From Pseudoxanthomonas wuyuanensis (GTDB lineage Bacteria; Pseudomonadota; Gammaproteobacteria; Xanthomonadales; Xanthomonadaceae), in NCBI RefSeq assembly GCF_900215535.1, contig NZ_OCND01000003.1:131737-195736 (forward strand): DNA of 64,000 bases, in the 5' to 3' direction. Under the pieces are notes generated by a model. It worked only from the letters and a program-made list of their open reading frames with translations, searched no databases and was not told the origin of the DNA. Every line of letters starts with the position of its first letter. The stretch's first letter is position 1. Below are positions 18,986 through 27,996 of this stretch, piece after piece. A program made the translations under genes and the position numbers.

Positions 18986-18989
18986 TGAA

Positions 18990-19097
18990 GCCAGGAACGA
19001 GCGGAGAGAAACGAGAAACGAGTGGACGCGGTTTCTCGGCTCTCTCCCCTGCTTCGCTTCTCATTCCTCACTTCTCGTTCCTTTCCTCTCGTTTCTA
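18990..19097. repeat. Purine/pyrimidine inverted repeat between mreB and mreC
   Basis: Purine side 18990-19024 (AGGAACGAGCGGAGAGAAAC, then GAGAAACGAGTGG), a short centre, then pyrimidine side about 19051-19097 (CTTCTCATTCCTCACTTC, TCGTTCCTTTCCTCTCG). Same words as the elements around hslV-hslU and leuC-leuD. It begins right after the mreB stop and ends a few bases before the mreC start. Confidence 0.8.
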
Positions 19098-19104
19098 GCC
19101 TTCC

Positions 19105-20067
19105 GTGCCTTCCTACGCCGGTCCACCCGTTGCCTCCCGTCCCGGTGAAGTCGCCAGCACCTTGCGGCTGCTGGCCTATCTGGCGCTGGCGGTTGCGCTG
19201 ATTGTGCTGGACCATCGCGGCGGCTGGCTGCACCGGCTCCGCGACCAGGCCAGCGTGATCACCCAGCCGCTGTGGTGGCTGGCCGGTCTGCCCGGCAGGC
19301 TGGGCACGCGGATGCAGGATGACGCGGTCAGCCGGTCGCGGCTGATGGAGGAAAACCGGCAGCTGCGCAACGACCTGCTGATCGCCAATGCCCGCCTGAC
19401 CCGGTTGCGGACCGCCGCAGCCGACAATACCCAGTTGCGCGCGTTGCTGGGTGCGGCCGAGAGCCGCGGGCTGGATGTGCAACTGGCGCCGATCCTCAAC
19501 ATCGACCTGGACCCGACCCGGCAGCGGCTGGTGCTGGATGCCGGCAGCAGCGATGGCGCCCGCGTCGGCCAGGCGGTCATCGACGCCGGCGGGCTGATGG
19601 GCCAGATCATCCGCGTCACCCCCGCCCATTCCACCGTGCTGCTGCTGACCGACCCCGACCACGCGGTACCGGTGATGAGCACGCGCAACGGCGTCCGCCT
19701 GATTGCCTACGGCCGCGGCCGCGGCGACCTGCTGGAACTGGCGGATATTCCGTTGAACAGCGGCGTGGAGGTTGGCGATGTGCTGGTCACCTCGGGCCTG
19801 GGCGGGCGCTTCCCGGCCGGGTTTCCGGTCGGCACGGTCACCGCGCTGCGCACCGACGACAGCCATGCCTTCCTGATTGGCGATGTCAAACCGGCGGCGC
19901 AGCTGGATCGCGGCCGCGACGTGCTGCTGCTGAAAAGCCGGGACCGGGGAACCGGGAACGGCGAATGGGAAGAGGCAGCCGTCAAACCGGAGGTTAGCGA
20001 AACCGATGGCGGCGCCCCGGAGCGCCCCGCCGATTCCCGGCCGGCCCCAGAGGAGCCGACGCCATGA
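19105..20067 (+). CDS. mreC: Rod-shape-determining protein MreC
   Basis: 320-residue bitopic inner-membrane protein linking MreB to periplasmic synthases such as PBP2. One transmembrane helix (LLAYLALAVALIVLD), a coiled coil (SRLMEENRQLRNDLLIANARL) and the MreC beta domain (VLDAGSSDGARVGQAVIDAGG, LLLTDPDHAVPVM, VTSGLGGRFPAGFPVG). The start is GTG 19105 with no Shine-Dalgarno visible in the pyrimidine-rich leader. The last 45 or so residues are low complexity and seem derived from GGGAACCGGGAAC-like repeats. The stop overlaps the mreD ATG. Confidence 0.95.
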   Translation: MPSYAGPPVASRPGEVASTLRLLAYLALAVALIVLDHRGGWLHRLRDQASVITQPLWWLAGLPGRLGTRMQDDAVSRSRLMEENRQLRNDLLIANARLTRLRTAAADNTQLRALLGAAESRGLDVQLAPILNIDLDPTRQRLVLDAGSSDGARVGQAVIDAGGLMGQIIRVTPAHSTVLLLTDPDHAVPVMSTRNGVRLIAYGRGRGDLLELADIPLNSGVEVGDVLVTSGLGGRFPAGFPVGTVTALRTDDSHAFLIGDVKPAAQLDRGRDVLLLKSRDRGTGNGEWEEAAVKPEVSETDGGAPERPADSRPAPEEPTP

Positions 20068-20543
20068 GCCGGATGCGCGTGGGCTGGATTCTGCCGCTCA
20101 GCATCGTCGTGGCGCTGCTGCTGGGCCTGTTGCCGCTGCCGGAAACGCTGCAGCCGCTGCGCCCGTACTGGCTGGCGCTGGTGCTGGCGTACTGGGTGAT
20201 TGAGGCGCCGGACTACGCCGGACTGGGTTTTGCGGTCATCGTCGGCCTGATTGCCGACCTGATGTTCGGCAGCCTGCTGGGCGAACAGGCGCTGCGGATG
20301 GTCATCATGACCTTCATCCTGCAGCGGTTCCGCGCGCGCCTGCGTTTCTTCCCGGTGTCCCAGCAGTCGCTGGCCATCGGCGGACTGCTGCTGAACGATC
20401 GCATCGTCACCACGGCCATCCACATGGCGTTGGGCGAACCCAGCCTACCCTGGAACTACTGGTGGGCGCCGTTGCTGGGCATGCTGCTATGGCCGTTGCT
20501 GTTCATGCTGCTGGACGCGCTGCGCCTGGGGCGGCGGGGCTGA
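20064..20543 (+). CDS. mreD: Rod-shape-determining protein MreD
   Basis: 159-residue polytopic inner-membrane protein of the elongasome. Typical hydrophobic pattern with about five helices (ILPLSIVVALLLGLLPLP, GLGFAVIVGLIADLMFGSLL, WAPLLGMLLWPLLFMLLDAL). Overlaps mreC by 4 bases (ATGA) and lies 6 bases before mrdA, so translation is coupled. Confidence 0.93.
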   Translation: MSRMRVGWILPLSIVVALLLGLLPLPETLQPLRPYWLALVLAYWVIEAPDYAGLGFAVIVGLIADLMFGSLLGEQALRMVIMTFILQRFRARLRFFPVSQQSLAIGGLLLNDRIVTTAIHMALGEPSLPWNYWWAPLLGMLLWPLLFMLLDALRLGRRG

Positions 20544-20549
20544 GCGGCC

Positions 20550-22649
20550 ATGATCGCGCGCCGCCCCTCCAAGAACCCGCACGCCGAAGCCGAGCAGTTC
20601 CGTCGCCGCGCGGTGCTGGGGTTCATCGGCGTGACCCTGGCGTTGCTGGGGCTGGCCGGCTGGTACTTCAAGCTGCAGGTCATCGATCACGCCGAATACG
20701 CCACCCGTTCGGAGGCCAACCGGATCCGGCCGCGGCCGGTGGTGCCCGGGCGCGGCACCATCTACGACCGCAACGGCAAGCTGTTGGCCGAGAACGTGCC
20801 GGCGTTCCGGCTGGAAGTCACCCCCGACAAGGCCGGCGATCCAAAGCGCCTGATCGCCGAACTGGGCAAGGTGGTCGCGCTGACGCCGGAGGACATCGAG
20901 CGCTTCGAGGCTACCCGCAAGGCTACCCGCAGCTTCCGGCCCATCGCGCTCAAGTTGCGCGTGGACGAGGAGGAAATGGCGCGCTTTGCGGTCAACCGCT
21001 GGCGCTTTCCGGGGGTCGAGCTGGTGCCCTACCTGACCCGCCGCTACCCGTACGGGGATCTGTTCGCGCATATCGTCGGCTACGTGGGGCGTATCGACGA
21101 GAAGGATCTGGAGACGCTGGGCGAGGGCAATGCCGCGCTGACCCACATCGGCAAGACCGGCCTGGAGCGCTATTACGAAGAGGCGCTGCGCGGCCGCATC
21201 GGCTATGAGCGGGTCGAGACCAATGTCGAGGGGCGCGCGCTGCGGGTGGTGGATCGGGTGCCGGCGCAGGCGGGCGCCGATCTGCGCTTGAGCGTGGACG
21301 CGGACCTGCAGCAGGCCATGGTCGACGCGTTCGGCGAGCTGGAGGGCTCGGCGATTGCGATGGACCCGCGCACCGGCGAACTGCTGGCCATGGTCAGCCT
21401 GCCCAGCTACGACCCCAACCTGTTCGTCAACGGCATCTCCAGCAAGGATTTCCGCGCGCTCAACGAAAATCCCTCGCGTCCGCAGTTCAACCGGGTGGTG
21501 CTGGGCGGGGTGGCGCCGGGGTCGACGCTGAAGCCGTTGATCGCCCTGGCCGGACTGGACAGCGGCCTGCGCCGGCCGGAAGACAAGGTGCTGTCCACCG
21601 GCATGTTCTACCTGCCCGGCACCAGCCGCGGCTGGGGCGATGCCGCCCGCGGCGGCCATGGCTGGACCGATCTGCGCAAGTCGATCGCCGCCTCGGTCAA
21701 CACCTACTACTACCGGCTGGCGCTGGATCTGGGCATCGAACGCTTCGACGACTACATGCAGCGCTACGGCTTCGGCGCGCCCACCGGCATCGACCTGATG
21801 GGCGAAATCAGCGGCATCCTGCCATCGCCGGCGGCCAAGCTGCAGGCCAAGAAGGAGCGCTGGTACCCCGGCGACACCGTCAACGCCAGCATCGGCCAGG
21901 GCGACTGGAAGGTGACGCCGCTGCAACTGGTCCGCGCCACCGCCGGGCTGGCCGACGGCAAGCTGCGGCGGCCGCACCTGGTCATCGCCAAACGGATCAG
22001 TTTCGACGGCGAGTGGGAGCCGATGCCGCAGCCGGAGCCATTGCCGATCAGCCCCAACCCCGGCAACGTGGCGGTGATCCGCGACGGCATGGTGGCCACC
22101 ATGCAGCCCGGCGGCACCGGCGTGGCCACCGCGCGCGGCGCGCCGTACACGATGGCCGGCAAGACCGGCACCGCGCAGGTGGTCAGCCGCCGCGGCACCG
22201 CCGCGGTCAACCCCAAGAGCCTGCCCATGCATCTGCGCCACCGCGCGCTGTTTGTCGGCTTTGCGCCGGCGGAAAACCCCACCATCGCGCTGGCCATCGC
22301 GGTGGAAGGCGGCGGTTACGGCGGCGTCACCGCCGGCCCGATCGCGCGCAAGATTTTCGATGCGTATCTGCTGGGGGAGCCGGGGACTGGGGAGCCGGGA
22401 CTGGGGACTGGGGACTCGGGACTCGGTAACAGCAATAGCCACGGCAACGGCAACGACGGCAGTAGTGCGGGCGCTGAAGGCCGAGCAGGCGCCGAAGCGT
22501 CCATGCCAGACGAATCCTCCAATCCGACGCCACCGGCGGCAACGGACATCCCGCAGCCCGGTGATGCTGCCGTGCCCGCCGGCGCCGCTTCTCCCCGAGT
22601 CCCGAGTCCCGAGCCCCCAGTCCCGGCTGTCCCGGCTGTTCAACAATGA
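20550..22649 (+). CDS. mrdA: Penicillin-binding protein 2 (elongation transpeptidase)
   Basis: 699-residue transpeptidase that cross-links peptidoglycan during lateral growth, paired with the glycosyltransferase RodA. One N-terminal transmembrane segment, the pedestal (VVPGRGTIYDRNGKLLAEN) and the catalytic domain: Ser325 in APGSTLKPL (SxxK), SVN at 382-384, KTGTAQ at 538. The core ends about residue 607 (RKIFDAYLLGEP). The remaining 90 or so residues are Gly/Ser/Pro-rich and encoded by repetitive DNA, so the protein is longer than usual. Overlaps rodA by 4 bases. Confidence 0.96.
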   Translation: MIARRPSKNPHAEAEQFRRRAVLGFIGVTLALLGLAGWYFKLQVIDHAEYATRSEANRIRPRPVVPGRGTIYDRNGKLLAENVPAFRLEVTPDKAGDPKRLIAELGKVVALTPEDIERFEATRKATRSFRPIALKLRVDEEEMARFAVNRWRFPGVELVPYLTRRYPYGDLFAHIVGYVGRIDEKDLETLGEGNAALTHIGKTGLERYYEEALRGRIGYERVETNVEGRALRVVDRVPAQAGADLRLSVDADLQQAMVDAFGELEGSAIAMDPRTGELLAMVSLPSYDPNLFVNGISSKDFRALNENPSRPQFNRVVLGGVAPGSTLKPLIALAGLDSGLRRPEDKVLSTGMFYLPGTSRGWGDAARGGHGWTDLRKSIAASVNTYYYRLALDLGIERFDDYMQRYGFGAPTGIDLMGEISGILPSPAAKLQAKKERWYPGDTVNASIGQGDWKVTPLQLVRATAGLADGKLRRPHLVIAKRISFDGEWEPMPQPEPLPISPNPGNVAVIRDGMVATMQPGGTGVATARGAPYTMAGKTGTAQVVSRRGTAAVNPKSLPMHLRHRALFVGFAPAENPTIALAIAVEGGGYGGVTAGPIARKIFDAYLLGEPGTGEPGLGTGDSGLGNSNSHGNGNDGSSAGAEGRAGAEASMPDESSNPTPPAATDIPQPGDAAVPAGAASPRVPSPEPPVPAVPAVQQ
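22379..22640. repeat. GGGACT(C/G)-type inverted repeat inside the 3' end of mrdA
   Basis: The left side (22379-22430) is made of GGGGACTGGGGA/GGGACTCGGGACT words. The right side (22597-22630) is the complement, CGAGTCCCGAGTCCCGAG then CCCCCAGTCCCGG. The two sides are about 170 bases apart and in frame with mrdA, giving the low-complexity PBP2 tail. In mRNA this could fold into a hairpin just before the rodA start. Confidence 0.75.
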
Positions 22650-23764
22650 ACGATCTCCTGCGCTGGGTCTTCGATCTGCTGCGGCGTCTGCTGCATACGT
22701 TGGACTGGCCGCTGCTGTTGGCGCTGGCCGGCTTGATGGGCATCGGCCTGGCGGTGCTGTACAGCGCCGGCGGCGACAGCCAGGGCGCGCGGCTGGCGAT
22801 CAACCAGGGCGCGCGCTTTGCGGTCGGGCTGGGCGCGATGTGGGCGCTGTCGCGGGTATCGCCGGTGCGGTTGCGCTCGTGGACGCCGGGCGTGTTCGCG
22901 GTCTCGCTGTTGCCGCTGATCGCGGTGTTGTTCATCGGTACCGGCAAGCACGGCCAGCACTGGATCGATTTGAAGCTGTTCTATCTGCAGCCGGCCGAAC
23001 TGCTGAAGATTTCGCTGCCGATGATGATGGCGTGGTACCTGCACCGCGAACCGCTGCCGCCGCGTATCGGCACCGTGCTGGTCGCCGGCGCGCTGCTGGG
23101 CTTGCCGACCGCGCTGATTCTGCTGCAACCGGATTTCGGCACCGCCATGCTGGTCGCCGCCAGCGGCGTATTCGCGCTGCTGCTGGCGGGATTGCCCTGG
23201 TGGTGGGTGGGCGTGGCATTGGGCGGGGTTGCCGCTGCTGCGCCGGCGGCGTGGTTCTGGCTGCTGCGCCCGTACCAGAAGGATCGCATCCTGACTTTCC
23301 TGAATCCGGAAAACGATCCGCTGGGCACCGGCTGGAACATCATCCAGTCCAAGATCGCCATCGGCGGCGGCGGCCTGACCGGCAAGGGCTGGGGGCAGGG
23401 CTCGCAGTCGCATCTGGACTATCTGCCCGAGCACACCACCGATTTCATCTTCGCAGTGCTGTCCGAGGAATTCGGCTGGCTGGGGGTGGCGACGGTGCTG
23501 GCGCTGTATCTGTTCGTGATAGGGCGCTGCCTGTGGATCGCCATCGATGCGCGCGACACCTATTCGCGGCTGTTGGCCGGCACGCTGGGGCTGTCGTTCT
23601 TCGTCTACGTGATCGTCAACGGCGGCATGATCTCCGGCCTGCTGCCGGTGGTGGGCGTGCCGATGCCGCTGCTCAGCTATGGCGGCACTTCCGCCGTGTC
23701 GCTGCTGGCCGGCCTGGGCCTGGTGATGGCGGTGCGCGCGCACCGGCCGGTGCATGGGTATTGA
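22646..23764 (+). CDS. rodA: Peptidoglycan glycosyltransferase RodA (SEDS family)
   Basis: 372-residue polytopic SEDS protein that polymerises lipid II into glycan strands for elongation, working with PBP2. Family motifs: GLAVLYSAGG, WIDLKLFYLQPAELLKIS, LLQPDFGTAMLV, FLNPENDPLGTGWNIIQSKIAIGGG, HTTDFIFAVLSEEFGWLG and PVVGVPMPLLSYGGTS (each given as the recognisable stretch). Start ATG 22646 overlaps the mrdA stop. A purine/pyrimidine repeat begins directly after the stop. Confidence 0.96.
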   Translation: MNDLLRWVFDLLRRLLHTLDWPLLLALAGLMGIGLAVLYSAGGDSQGARLAINQGARFAVGLGAMWALSRVSPVRLRSWTPGVFAVSLLPLIAVLFIGTGKHGQHWIDLKLFYLQPAELLKISLPMMMAWYLHREPLPPRIGTVLVAGALLGLPTALILLQPDFGTAMLVAASGVFALLLAGLPWWWVGVALGGVAAAAPAAWFWLLRPYQKDRILTFLNPENDPLGTGWNIIQSKIAIGGGGLTGKGWGQGSQSHLDYLPEHTTDFIFAVLSEEFGWLGVATVLALYLFVIGRCLWIAIDARDTYSRLLAGTLGLSFFVYVIVNGGMISGLLPVVGVPMPLLSYGGTSAVSLLAGLGLVMAVRAHRPVHGY

Positions 23765-23767
23765 GGG

Positions 23768-24004
23768 TGGGGAGCGAGGAGTGAGTGAAGAGGAGTGAGG
23801 AGTGAGTGGTTAGGAGCGGGAAACGAGGAACGAGAAACGAGAAACGAGGGAGTGATGAGGCGCTGGGCTTTTGTGCACGACAGCATGCATAGGTAAACGC
23901 CGATGCACTCCTGGCGCCAACGAAGCGGGATGCTTCCCTGCCGCGAGAACCTTCAGTCCCCGTCCCTCATTTCTCACTCCTCATCACTCACTCCTCGCTC
24001 CTCC
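23768..24004. repeat. Purine/pyrimidine inverted repeat between rodA and mltB
   Basis: Purine side about 23768-23855 (GGAGCGAGGAGTGAGTGAAG and GGAACGAGAAACGAGAAACG); unique centre about 23856-23965; pyrimidine side about 23966-24004 (CTCATTTCTCACTCCTCATC, ACTCACTCCTCGCTCC). The outer words GAGCGAGGAGTGAGTGA and their complement pair well. It fills nearly all of the 287-base gap; no gene is seen in it. Confidence 0.8.
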
Positions 24005-24051
24005 CCCAACAGTTCATCCTTCCCAGCACCCTCCGTGCTACCCTCGCGCCG

Positions 24052-25206
24052 ATGATCCGACGCGCTCTTGTCTGCCTGCTCACGTTCGGCCTCGTCGCCT
24101 GTGCGACGCCGCCGCAGTCTTCTTCTCCCTCGCCGCAGGCGGCCAGCGAACCGGCAACCACGCCGGTGGCGGAAACGCCGGCCGAAACCTCGGTCGAAGC
24201 CATCCCCGCCGCGCCGGAACCGGTGGATCTGACGCCCGTGCCGTTCGAGATCGCCCGCGCCGATTTCGTCCGCGACACCGCCGCCAGGTACGGCATCGAT
24301 CCCGGGTACATCGAATCGGTGCTGGCGCAGGCGCAGTTCCGCGACGACATCGTCAGCCTGATGTCGCGGCCGGCCGAGCGGGTCAAGCCGTGGAGCGAGT
24401 ACCGCCCCAACTTCATCACCGCCGCGCGCATCGACGGCGGCCGCGCATTCATGGCCAGGCACCAGGCCGCGCTGCAGCGGGTCGAACGGCAGTACGGCGT
24501 GCCGGCCGAGGTGATCGTGGCGATCATCGGCGTGGAAACCAGCTACGGCGGCTTCACCGGCAAGCATCGGGTCATCGATGCGCTGTACACGCTGGGTTTC
24601 CGCTACCCGCGCAGCGGCAATCCCGAGCGAGCCGCCTACGAACACCGCCGCGAACGGTTCTTCCGCGATGAGCTGGCGCAGCTGTTCGCGCTGGGCCGCG
24701 AGGAGAACCTGGACATCACCGCGCTGACCGGCAGCTACGCTGGCGCGATGGGGCTGGGCCAGTTCATGCCGTCGAGCTATCGCGAATTCGCGGTGGACGG
24801 CGATGGCGACGGCCGCCGCGATCTGTTCAAGAATTTCGACGATGTGTTCGCCTCCATCGCCAACTATTTCCGCAAGAAGGGCGGCGAACGCGGCGGCTGG
24901 GTGCCGGGCGGGGCGGTGGTGGCGCGGGCCGAACTGCAGCCGGGCTTCGACGAATTCAATCCCCAGACCTGGACCCCGGACTACACGCTGGCCGATCTGG
25001 CCCAGCGCGGCTACCGCCCATTGGAGCCGGTGGCGCCCGATGCCACTGCTACCCTGGTATCGCTGGAAGGCAGCACCGGCAAGCAATACTGGCTGGGTTT
25101 CCAGAACTACTACGCCATCACCCGTTACAACAATTCCAAGATGTACGCGATGGCCGTCCATCAGCTGTCGCAAGCGATTGCCGGCAAAGAGATCCCGCCG
25201 GCATGA
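24052..25206 (+). CDS. mltB: Lytic murein transglycosylase B, lipoprotein
   Basis: 384-residue outer-membrane lipoprotein (lipobox GLVACA) that cleaves glycan strands to 1,6-anhydro products. After a Pro/Ala-rich linker comes the GH103 MltB-type domain; catalytic Glu162 sits in GVETSYGGFTGKH. Other family stretches: YPRSGNPERAAYEHRRE-like, TGSYAGAMGLGQFMPSSYR, DGDGDGRRDLF and YNNSKMYAMAVHQLSQ. The stop overlaps the rlpA start (ATGA). Confidence 0.95.
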   Translation: MIRRALVCLLTFGLVACATPPQSSSPSPQAASEPATTPVAETPAETSVEAIPAAPEPVDLTPVPFEIARADFVRDTAARYGIDPGYIESVLAQAQFRDDIVSLMSRPAERVKPWSEYRPNFITAARIDGGRAFMARHQAALQRVERQYGVPAEVIVAIIGVETSYGGFTGKHRVIDALYTLGFRYPRSGNPERAAYEHRRERFFRDELAQLFALGREENLDITALTGSYAGAMGLGQFMPSSYREFAVDGDGDGRRDLFKNFDDVFASIANYFRKKGGERGGWVPGGAVVARAELQPGFDEFNPQTWTPDYTLADLAQRGYRPLEPVAPDATATLVSLEGSTGKQYWLGFQNYYAITRYNNSKMYAMAVHQLSQAIAGKEIPPA

Positions 25207-26477
25207 GGTGGCTGGCGCTGCCCGTGCTGGTGTTGGGGCTGGCGGCCTGCGGTACCGCACCGAAGAAGTCCGCTTCGCCATCGTCCGCGCCCGCGGGCGT
25301 GGCCGGTACGGTGGCGCCGGCCCGCACGGCCACCGGCAAGCCCTGCAAGGTCTACGCCGCCGCGCAGGAAGATCCGTCCACGCGCGGCAACTACACCGCC
25401 GGCGGCCTGTACAAGCCCGGTGTTGCCGATACCACGCCGGACTATGTGCCGGACGTGGACTGCATCCCCGAACCGGTGGTCGTCAACGAGCCGCGCTCGC
25501 CGGTCGGCAACCGTTCGCCTTACACCGTGCTGGGCAAGCAGTACCGCGTGCTCGACCGTGTCGATGGCTACCGCGAGCAGGGCATTGCCTCGTACTACGG
25601 CGCCAAGTTCCATGGCCGCCGCACCTCCAATCTGGAGGTCTACGACATGTACGCCTTCACCGCCGCGCACAAGTCGCTGCCGCTGCCCAGCTTCGCGCGG
25701 GTCACCAACCTGGACAATGGCGCCTCGGTGGTGGTGCGGGTCAACGACCGCGGGCCGTTCCATGAAGGCCGGGTCATCGATCTGAGCTACGCCGCGGCGG
25801 TCAAGCTGGGCATCACCCAGCGCGGCACCGGCCGGGTCGAAGTGCGCGCGCTGACGCCCGATGGCAAGGGCACGCAACTGGCATCGGCCGCACCCCCTGC
25901 CAGCCGCGTTGCGCCGGAGCCGGCCACCACGCCGATGGACGAACTGGTCGGCCGGTTGCCCGCCGCCTCGGCGGCTGTTGCCGCCAGCGTGCCGGCGACG
26001 GCAGCCACCGGGCACCGCTATCACGTCACCCCGGACCTCAAGCGCACGCCCAGCGCCGATCAGTTCGACGCCTGGATGCAGGCCAACGGCGTGCGGGTGG
26101 CCACCGGCAAACCGGCCGCTGCCGCCAGCGCGCCTGCAGCCGCCGTGCCCGCAACAACGGTTCCCGGGCCGGCAGTTTCCGCCACCGCCACGGCCAGCAA
26201 CGATGCCGCCAAGCCGGTTCCGGCCAGCCACGCGGTCGCTGCCGGCATTGCCGCCATCCAGCTGCAGGTCGCCAGCTTCGCCAGCCGCGAGAATGCCGAT
26301 CGCGCCCTGGCCCAGCTCAGCGCGGCCGGCATTGCCGGCAGCCTCAGCGACATCATCAGCAACGGCCGCAAACTGTGGCGGCTGCGGGTCGGCGCGCCGG
26401 ATCATTCCGCCGCCGCGGAACTGGCCGGCCGTATCGCCGGTCTGGGTTTCGGCAGTCCGCAATGGGTGCGCGAATAA
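25203..26477 (+). CDS. rlpA: Septal ring lytic transglycosylase RlpA with SPOR domain
   Basis: 424-residue lipoprotein (LGLAACGT). A double-psi beta-barrel RlpA domain (QGIASYYGAKFHGRRTSNLE, VRVNDRGPFHEGRVIDLSYA) is followed by a long Ala/Pro-rich linker and a C-terminal SPOR domain (IQLQVASFASRENADRALAQ) that binds denuded glycan at division sites. In Pseudomonas the RlpA enzyme cleaves such naked strands. Overlaps mltB by 4 bases; the carboxypeptidase follows 87 bases later. Confidence 0.95.
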   Translation: MRWLALPVLVLGLAACGTAPKKSASPSSAPAGVAGTVAPARTATGKPCKVYAAAQEDPSTRGNYTAGGLYKPGVADTTPDYVPDVDCIPEPVVVNEPRSPVGNRSPYTVLGKQYRVLDRVDGYREQGIASYYGAKFHGRRTSNLEVYDMYAFTAAHKSLPLPSFARVTNLDNGASVVVRVNDRGPFHEGRVIDLSYAAAVKLGITQRGTGRVEVRALTPDGKGTQLASAAPPASRVAPEPATTPMDELVGRLPAASAAVAASVPATAATGHRYHVTPDLKRTPSADQFDAWMQANGVRVATGKPAAAASAPAAAVPATTVPGPAVSATATASNDAAKPVPASHAVAAGIAAIQLQVASFASRENADRALAQLSAAGIAGSLSDIISNGRKLWRLRVGAPDHSAAAELAGRIAGLGFGSPQWVRE

Positions 26478-26564
26478 CGGCCGTCCGCCGGCGCCAGCCT
26501 CATCCGATCCCAATACAATGGCCGTTTTGCAGTCGGCCATTGGCCAGCCAGGAGTCCGCAGCAC

Positions 26565-27767
26565 ATGAAGTTCCGTTTTGCCCTTGCCGCCATGGCCACT
26601 GCCGCCGTCGGCATCGCCATTGCCCAGACACCGGCGCCCTCGCCAGCGCCTGCGGCGCCCAGCGCCGCCGCGGCGGTCGAGATTCCGCCGGCACCCAAGC
26701 CGGTCGGCACCGCCTGGCTGCTGATGGACTACACCACCGGCCAGGTGCTGGCGGGCGAGAACTACGATGAGCGCGTCGAGCCGGCCAGCATCACCAAGGT
26801 GCTGACGTCCTACGTGGTCGCCGCCGAAATCAAGAACGGCAAGATCAAGGAAACCGACGACGTCATGCTGAGCGAGCGCGCCTGGCGCGAAGGCGGCGCG
26901 CGTACCGACGGCAGCTACAGCGGTTTTGCGGTCAACCAGACCGCCAAGCTGCTGGACATGGAAAAAGGCATGGCGGTGCAGTCGGGCAACGACGCCGCCA
27001 TCGCGCTGGCCGAGCACACCGCCGGCAGCCAGGAGGCGTTCGCCTCGCTGATGAACAATTACGCCGCACGCATCGGCATGAAGGGTTCGCATTTCGTCAA
27101 TGCCCACGGCCTGTCGGCGCCGGATCACTATTCCACCGCGCACGACCTGGCATTGCTGGGCCGGGCGATGATCCGCGACTATCCCGAGGCGTACGCCTAC
27201 AACAAGATCAAGGAATTCAAGGTCGGCGATATCGTCCAGCCGAACCGCAACCTGCTGCTGTGGCGCGACCCCAGCGTCGACGGCATCAAGACCGGGCATC
27301 ATTCCGGCGCCGGTTACTGCCTGATGAGTTCGGCCCAGCGCGGCGACCAGCGCCTGATCGCGGTGGTGATGGGCTCCACCTCGGAGAAGCAGCGCGCCGA
27401 CGACAGCCTGGCGCTGCTGAACTGGGGCTTCCGCTTCTACGAAACCCATCGCCTGTACGATGCCGGCAAGGCCATCGCCAACCAGCGCGTCTGGAAGGGC
27501 CAGGCCAAGCAGGTCCAGCTGGGCGTGGCCGAGCCACTGCTGATCAGCGTGCCGCGCGGCCGCTATGGCGATCTGAAGCCGTCGATGGACGTGCCGAAAA
27601 CGCTGGTGGCGCCAATCGCCAAGGATCAGGCCATCGGCACGGTCAAGGTGACGCTGGACGGCAAAGTGGTCGCCCAGGCGCCGCTGGTGGCGGTGGCCGA
27701 AGTCGAGGAGGCCGGCTTCTTCAAGCGCCTGTGGGACGCGTTCTGGATGTGGTGGGAGTCGGAGTGA
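26565..27767 (+). CDS. dacC: D-alanyl-D-alanine carboxypeptidase (PBP5/6 type)
   Basis: 400-residue serine carboxypeptidase that trims the terminal D-Ala of peptidoglycan stem peptides. Signal peptide at the N-terminus; catalytic motifs SITK (Ser75-Lys78), SGN at 140-142 and KTG at 242-244; then the PBP5 C-terminal beta domain and a C-terminal amphipathic membrane-binding helix (GFFKRLWDAFWMWWESE). The dacA/dacC choice is by length and convention only. A clear terminator follows, closing the cell-wall cluster. Confidence 0.94.
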   Translation: MKFRFALAAMATAAVGIAIAQTPAPSPAPAAPSAAAAVEIPPAPKPVGTAWLLMDYTTGQVLAGENYDERVEPASITKVLTSYVVAAEIKNGKIKETDDVMLSERAWREGGARTDGSYSGFAVNQTAKLLDMEKGMAVQSGNDAAIALAEHTAGSQEAFASLMNNYAARIGMKGSHFVNAHGLSAPDHYSTAHDLALLGRAMIRDYPEAYAYNKIKEFKVGDIVQPNRNLLLWRDPSVDGIKTGHHSGAGYCLMSSAQRGDQRLIAVVMGSTSEKQRADDSLALLNWGFRFYETHRLYDAGKAIANQRVWKGQAKQVQLGVAEPLLISVPRGRYGDLKPSMDVPKTLVAPIAKDQAIGTVKVTLDGKVVAQAPLVAVAEVEEAGFFKRLWDAFWMWWESE

Positions 27768-27778
27768 TCGGTTCCGTC

Positions 27779-27811
27779 AAAGGAGGCCGGCGTAAGCTGG
27801 CCTTCTTTTAA
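27779..27811 (+). terminator. Rho-independent terminator after dacC
   Basis: Stem AAGGAGGCCGGC / GCTGGCCTTCTTTT (with G-U pairs) around GTAA, ending in TTTT. Located 12 bases after the dacC stop. Confidence 0.85.
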
Positions 27812-27840
27812 TGGCGTAACGGCGATCTGCGCCGGCTCAT

Positions 27841-27996
27841 GTAGGAGCGACGTAAGTCGCGACCGGAAACACAACAACCTGTTCAGACGCGGATCAACGC
27901 GGAAATGAACTTCAAAGATTCGGCCGCGGCAACCTATGCTGAGGGCTCTCGTCTTTCCGTTCCAGATCAACCCGTCGCGACTCACGTCGCTCCTAC
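27841..27996. repeat. Inverted pair of REP elements (REPIN-like)
   Basis: Forward copy 27841-27863 (GTAGGAGCGACGTAAGTCGC and GAC) and inverted copy 27974-27996 (its complement reads GTAGGAGCGACGTGAGTCGC), 110 bases apart. The inverted copy overlaps the 3' end of the DMT transporter gene and supplies its TGA stop and last codons. Two REPs facing each other is the typical mobile REPIN unit. Confidence 0.85.
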
